This document shows, one piece after another, positions 50,340-55,000 of a stretch of DNA of 55,000 bases. Source of the DNA: Stramonita haemastoma. Its lineage: Eukaryota; Mollusca; Gastropoda; Neogastropoda; Muricidae. A model generated the notes under the pieces. That model saw only the letters and a program-made list of their open reading frames with translations. It made no database searches and was not told the DNA's origin. Location: NCBI GenBank assembly GCA_030674155.1, contig CM060327.1, forward strand, positions 26,053,410 to 26,108,409, in the 5' to 3' direction. Positions within the stretch are counted from its first letter, which is position 1, and every line of letters begins with the position of its first letter. The translations under genes and the position numbers were made by a program.

Positions 50340-50500
50340 GGCTTGCATTCTTGTCTGTTTTTTATCTGCCATTTCTGTCTGTCTTTATCTGCCATTTCTG
50401 TCTTTTATCTGCCATTTCTGTCTGTTATCTGCCATTTCTGTCTTTTATCTGCCATTTCTGTCTGTCTGTTATCTGCCATTTCTGTCTGTCTTTTGCCATT
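50340..50500. repeat. ~20-bp minisatellite (CTGCCATTTCTGTCTGTTAT)
   Basis: About six imperfect units. The pyrimidine-rich strand is + and precedes the TGCATTTCA block, so it may be an expanded polypyrimidine tract. Confidence 0.8.
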
Positions 50501-52994
50501 TTTCTAGAAAGGGGGGCATGCATTTCATTCTGAAAATGTTTAATGCCATGCGGAAAATTAGTTTGTTCACAGAGAAACTGATACCAAGGAGTATGCGTAG
50601 GAGTAGGGGTACTGACAGCGTGCCTACCAGCATGAAGGAGAACCAAGGATAGGTAAGAAAAGGAGTCCTCTGTCACTCAAATGGTTTATGAATAAAATTA
50701 CTATGCAGTCTGAAAAGTGGGATATTCTTTTCTTCAGGTTAATTGGTGGTTTTGAGATCTTGGGCACATGATCTACAACTGTGTCCAGCAGTGTTTGTTG
50801 AATAATTAACATTTATAATATAAGGTTGTATATTAGAGATTACTTTTGTATGTTTTGTCTTTTTATGACTCACCAGATGAATTCATTACGCTATCTTTTT
50901 GGGGGGGAGGGATGTTGGTCAAGTATAAACTTCATCCGTTTGAAAGTATTGTGGCCTTGTAATTGTATAGTTTGTGCTTATGAAACTTTTACCATTTTCA
51001 TTGTGACTGATGACGGTTTACTGCTTTCAGGATCTTTAGTGCTGGAAACAAGTGCCAAGGAAAAGTCATCTCAAGCTGCATCCTGTCTTCACAGAGGTAT
51101 TCTGCATACTTAGCGTGTGAGCTTTTTTGCATGTTTGGGTTATTATTCATTTCTGTTTCATAATGACTGATTTTTTTCTGATTGTTTTCTGTGTTATTTG
51201 TTTTTGCCTTTATTAGACATTTGTGTATGTGTCATTTATCTTGATTATAAGTTACAATACATTTTGTTATATTCTATTTTTATCTTGTGTTTACAGGTGT
51301 TTCACTATTTTATAAATAATTTTGGTTCATGTTTTAACTGTGAGTACAGTAATTGTACTACTTCATCCACAAGTTGAGTCATACTTTTTGATGCTGTTTT
51401 TAACTTTGAGTACATCAGTTTTTCCAGGTACTATGCAAGGTCTACCTGCTTGCCAGCTGTGTTCATGCCAACACCCTCAGATGCGTTACACGGTAATAGT
51501 TATGTCTTTGTGACCTGGTGTATATATGTAAGCCAGTGTGTGCATTATTTAATTTATGTATTTGTCTACATGTCTGTCATGTGCATGGCCGGCCATTCCG
51601 TATGTTTTGTCTGCGAATGTCTTGCTTGTCTGTGTTCTTATTTTTGTCTGTCTGTGGCTTTCTGAGATCCTGCATTTCATGTTGAAAATGTTTCACTGCC
51701 AGGTAATAGAATCAGACTGTTGACAGAGCTGCTGTCAAAGTGCATGGACCTGATGGCACACCTGTCTGCATGGGGTAAACCAGGTCTCGTGAATGGACGA
51801 CTGAGTCCAGGTGAGAAAATGATAGATTTCATTTGTAACTTTGTCACTTTGAATATGATGTGGATGTTAGTTAAACTTTGCCACTTTAAGTGATGTATGT
51901 TCTTGAATGTGTGATATTTAATGTGTATACTAGTGGAACTTTGACTTTGCCACTTTAAGTGATGTGAGTTCTTGAATGTGTGTTATTTAATGTAATGTGT
52001 ATACTAGTTTAACTTTGCCGCTTTAAGTGATGTATGTTCTTGAATGTGTGATATTTAATGCAATGTACATGATAGTTAAACTTTGACTTTGCCACATTAA
52101 GTGATTTGTGTTATTGGATGTAATGTGGATGTGAATAAAACTTTTAGGATTGACAGTGTGCCTCATGATGATTTATCGCTTTCAGAGCTGGAGTCCAGTG
52201 CTGAGGACAGTGTTTTTGCAGTAGTGTCATCACAACTTGCAGTGCCTCAACATAGGTATGTTTCTGAAGAAATAAGCTTTTTTGTTCACATTTTTGTCTT
52301 TTTTTGTTTGACTTGTTGTTCAGTCTTAGTTGGTTTTCGTATTGAATTATTTTTTGCCTTTAATTGCCTTTAGTGGGTTTTTTTCATTATTGCTGACTTG
52401 TATTGCTGATAATTTGTGTTAGTCTTTTGTTATAATTGTGATCGACATCTGTTTCACCAGGTAAAACTTGCCAGAAGTTGTCAAGTCCATTGTCATCAGG
52501 CCTGCCTCAAGCTTTGGTCACCAAAATGAGTGAAGGATAATTGGTAATACTTCTCTGTGTGTGACTGTGAATGTTTGCCTTTGATCTTATCCTGTCACTG
52601 TTTCTATGTCTGTCATCGACTCGTCTGTCTGTCTGTCTCTCTGTCTGTCTATCCTGGTTGTCTTTCTGTGGCTCCAAGTCTGTCTGGTTTCTTTTTGCCC
52701 TTTTCTGTCTCTCTGAGTCTCTGCAGGCCTGCATTTCATGTTGAAAATGTTTCACTGCCATGTGATAGAATCAGTCTGTCGACAGAGCACCTGTCCAGGT
52801 GTATGGCCCCACAACGTCACAGCTACCTGCATGGAGGGGAGCCGAAAGATCCTGTGATAGTGCAGCAGTTCAGGTGAGAAAATGACAGATTTTATTTCTA
52901 TTGGACTTCTTAAGAAAATTACAGGTTTTATTTCTATTTGACTAGTTAATGTGGAGTAATAAACTGAATGCAGTGTATGTTAATGAAACTTTTA

Positions 52995-53325
52995 GGATTG
53001 TCAGTATGACTGATGATGACTGACTGTTCAGTATGACTGATGATGACTGACTGTTCAGTATGACTGATGATGACTGACTGTTCAGTATGACTGATGATGA
53101 CTGACTTCAGTATGACTGATGATGACTGACTTCAGTATGACTGATGATGACTGACTTCAGTATGACTGATGATGACTGACTGTTCAGTATGACTGATGAT
53201 GACTGACTGTTCAGTATGACTGATGATGACTGACTGTTCAGTATGACTGATGATGACTGACTGTTCAGTATGACTGATGATGACTGACTGTTCAGTATGA
53301 CTGATGATGACTTACTGTTTTCAGT
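52995..53325. repeat. 27/24-bp minisatellite with TGACTGATGATGACTGAC core
   Basis: About 12 units. Most are 27 bp with TGTTCAGTA; three are 24 bp. The array ends in TACTGTTTTCAG, a splice-acceptor-like end. Confidence 0.9.
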
Positions 53326-54082
53326 CTCTGGGCTGGAGTGGAGTGGCAAAAACGGTACATGTAACTGACAGTGACCAAGTACTGAAGTCTGTCAACAAGG
53401 TACAGTTCTATATACTTCTGTATTTTTATTTTTGTCTCTTATTTCCGTACTGATTAAAAAAAAATATATTAGTCACTGTTTCGTACATCATTTTGTTTCT
53501 GCATTTTCGTTGTCATTTTTGGCTGTGGTTACTTTGTTTTGTGCTAGCTGTCTCTTTCGTGATGGACACCTGTTTGACCAAATACTATTTAAGTGCAATC
53601 AGCTGTGGTCATGTTAGTGTTATGAGATGAGGTGAGTGACCTGTCTGTGTTAGTTACTTACACATTTACCTCTTGTGTCTTTTGTCGCTTACTGTTCTTT
53701 TTTAAATTTTTTTTAATTTTTAAAAGCTATTTCTACTTAAATAATGTCCATGTGTGTTACCAGGTATCATGGAAGCCTGACCAGCAGTGGTTAAGTTCAG
53801 CACCTGCCTCAGACAGCGGTCCTAAGGAAACATCAGGACACTTGGTAACTTCGGGTTTGTTTAGTTGTTGTTGTTGTGATGTTGTGTGTATGTTAGTATT
53901 TGTTTATGTGATACATTTGTCTTTTAGTCTATCATTCTTTGTGACATTGTGTGTGTATGTTAGTATTTGTTTATGTGATGCGTTTGTGTATCATCCATTC
54001 TGCCCGCCTGTCTCTGTATTGTTTGTATTTGCATAACTGTCTTCTCCCATTTTTGTTCTGTCTGTCTTCCTGTGGGTCTGAA

Positions 54083-54500
54083 TTTTAACATGAAGATGTT
54101 TCACTGTTGTGTGATGGAATGTCTGTCATCAGATAGCTGCTATGTGATAGAATCAGTCTGTCTTCATGTTTCACTGCTGTGTGATAGAATGTTTGTCATC
54201 AGATAGCTGCTATGTGATAGAATGTCTGTCTTCATGTTTCACTGCTGTGTGATGGAATGTCTGTCATCAGATAGCTGCTATGTGATAGAATGTCTGTCTT
54301 CATGTTTCACTGCTGTGTGATAGAATGTCTGTCATCAGATAGCTGCTATGTGATAGAATGTCTGTCTTCATGTTTCACTGCTATGTGCTAGAATCAGTCT
54401 TCATTTTATCATGAAGATGTTTCACTGCTATGTGATAGAATCAGTCTGTCATCATGTTTCACTGCTATGTGATAGAATCAGTCTGTCACCAGATAGCTGC
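54083..54500. repeat. ~67-bp tandem repeat, TTTCACTGCTGTGTGATAGA unit
   Basis: Units combine TTTCACTGCT(G/A)TGTGATAGAAT and GTCATCAGATAGCTGCTATG. They derive from the TGTTTCACTGCCATGTGATA block that is single-copy at 52731 and 51671. Confidence 0.85.
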
Positions 54501-55000
54501 TGCCGCTGATGTCAACACCTGCCAGCATTCAGGGGGAACAACTTCTGTGACAAATGCAGGTGAGAAAATCACTGAACTTCTGTGACAAAATGCAGATGAG
54601 AAAATGACTGAAATCATCCATTCAGCCATAAAATAGTTTTGTGGTCACTAGTTCATTGACATGTAAAGGGCTCTTACAGCAGCTTTTACTGTGTCCTTCA
54701 GTGTGACTACTACAGAAAAACCAGCAAGTAACATGTTCAGGTAACAACATAGTTTTTGGTTTGCATTTTCAACATTTTTAATTGTTCTTGTGTACATTGG
54801 TCAGCTGGTTCTGGGGGGAAAAGCTTGCAATGGAGGGGTTGAAGATAGATTGGGATATTGTTTTGAGGTAATCCTTGTGGATTTCATCTTTGAAAAAGTT
54901 AAGTCGTTTAAATATCTAAGCGAATAATGCAATGGTGATTTTTTTTACAAGGGCTGTAAAAAATAAAAGAATCTGTAAGGAACATTAATTCATTGTGTTT

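Larger units (their letters stand above)
48600..54800 (+). other. tandemly duplicated exon-like region, unrecognised gene?
   Basis: Segments with good splice borders occur, for example 50030-50102 (CAG|GAACTACATGAG...CATAAG|GTACAG), 51031-51096, 51430-51491, 52186-52255 and 53764-53844. Several are paralogous: 51031-51096 and 52186-52255 both encode an LE(T/S)SA(K/E)-type start and end in CLHR/PQHR. Shared blocks TGCATTTCATGTTGAAAATG (50519, 51671, 52731, and diverged near 54083) and GTGAGAAAATGA recur about every 1.1 kb. I do not recognise a protein; it may be a gene with internally duplicated exons that continues past the window, or a non-coding low-copy satellite. Confidence 0.4.

Overview
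The window is animal nuclear DNA, most likely from a mollusc and probably a gastropod. It has large introns with GT-AG borders, dense (CT)n, (GT)n and (CA)n microsatellites, several tRNA-derived SINE families with internal box A/box B sequences, and DNA-transposon remnants. The mollusc assignment is an inference from repeat style and protein similarity; no sequence search was possible.

The backbone is one host gene on the + strand: the spliceosomal Myb-domain protein CDC5L (Cdc5/Cef1 family). I could place 19 coding exons from 5522 to 39061. They encode about 811 residues, with one apparent one-base deletion in a G-run of exon 6. The protein runs from the two N-terminal Myb repeats to the C-terminal coiled coil that docks in the Prp19/NTC complex.

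Intron 16 (20154-37117) contains a 15,501-bp Polinton/Maverick-related virus-like element at 21594-37094. It is bounded by a 6-bp target duplication (AAAGTA) and about 200-bp terminal inverted repeats that start AG and end CT. The outer 84 bp of each terminal repeat is itself an imperfect hairpin. The element has a packaging ATPase with one frameshift, a likely capsid protein, several intact ORFs of unknown function, small membrane proteins, a heavily decayed B-family DNA polymerase with an endonuclease-VII-like Cys/His motif, and a decayed retroviral-type integrase. The larger structural-type ORFs are intact while the replication and integration genes are dead. It sits only 24 bp from the start of exon 17 and appears to have replaced the ancestral branch-point region of that intron.

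Region by region: 1-5521 is the 5' flank of cdc5l, with SINEs and microsatellites. 5522-20153 holds exons 1-16, with a hAT-like non-autonomous element, an 80-bp minisatellite and SINEs in the introns. 21594-37094 is the virus-like element. 37118-39061 holds exons 17-19. 39062-48560 is repeat-rich intergenic DNA with SINEs, a Tigger/pogo-like remnant, and a large purine/pyrimidine, CG and GT microsatellite complex. About 48600-54800 is a tandemly duplicated region of exon-like segments belonging to an unrecognised gene or a low-copy satellite; it probably continues past the window end.
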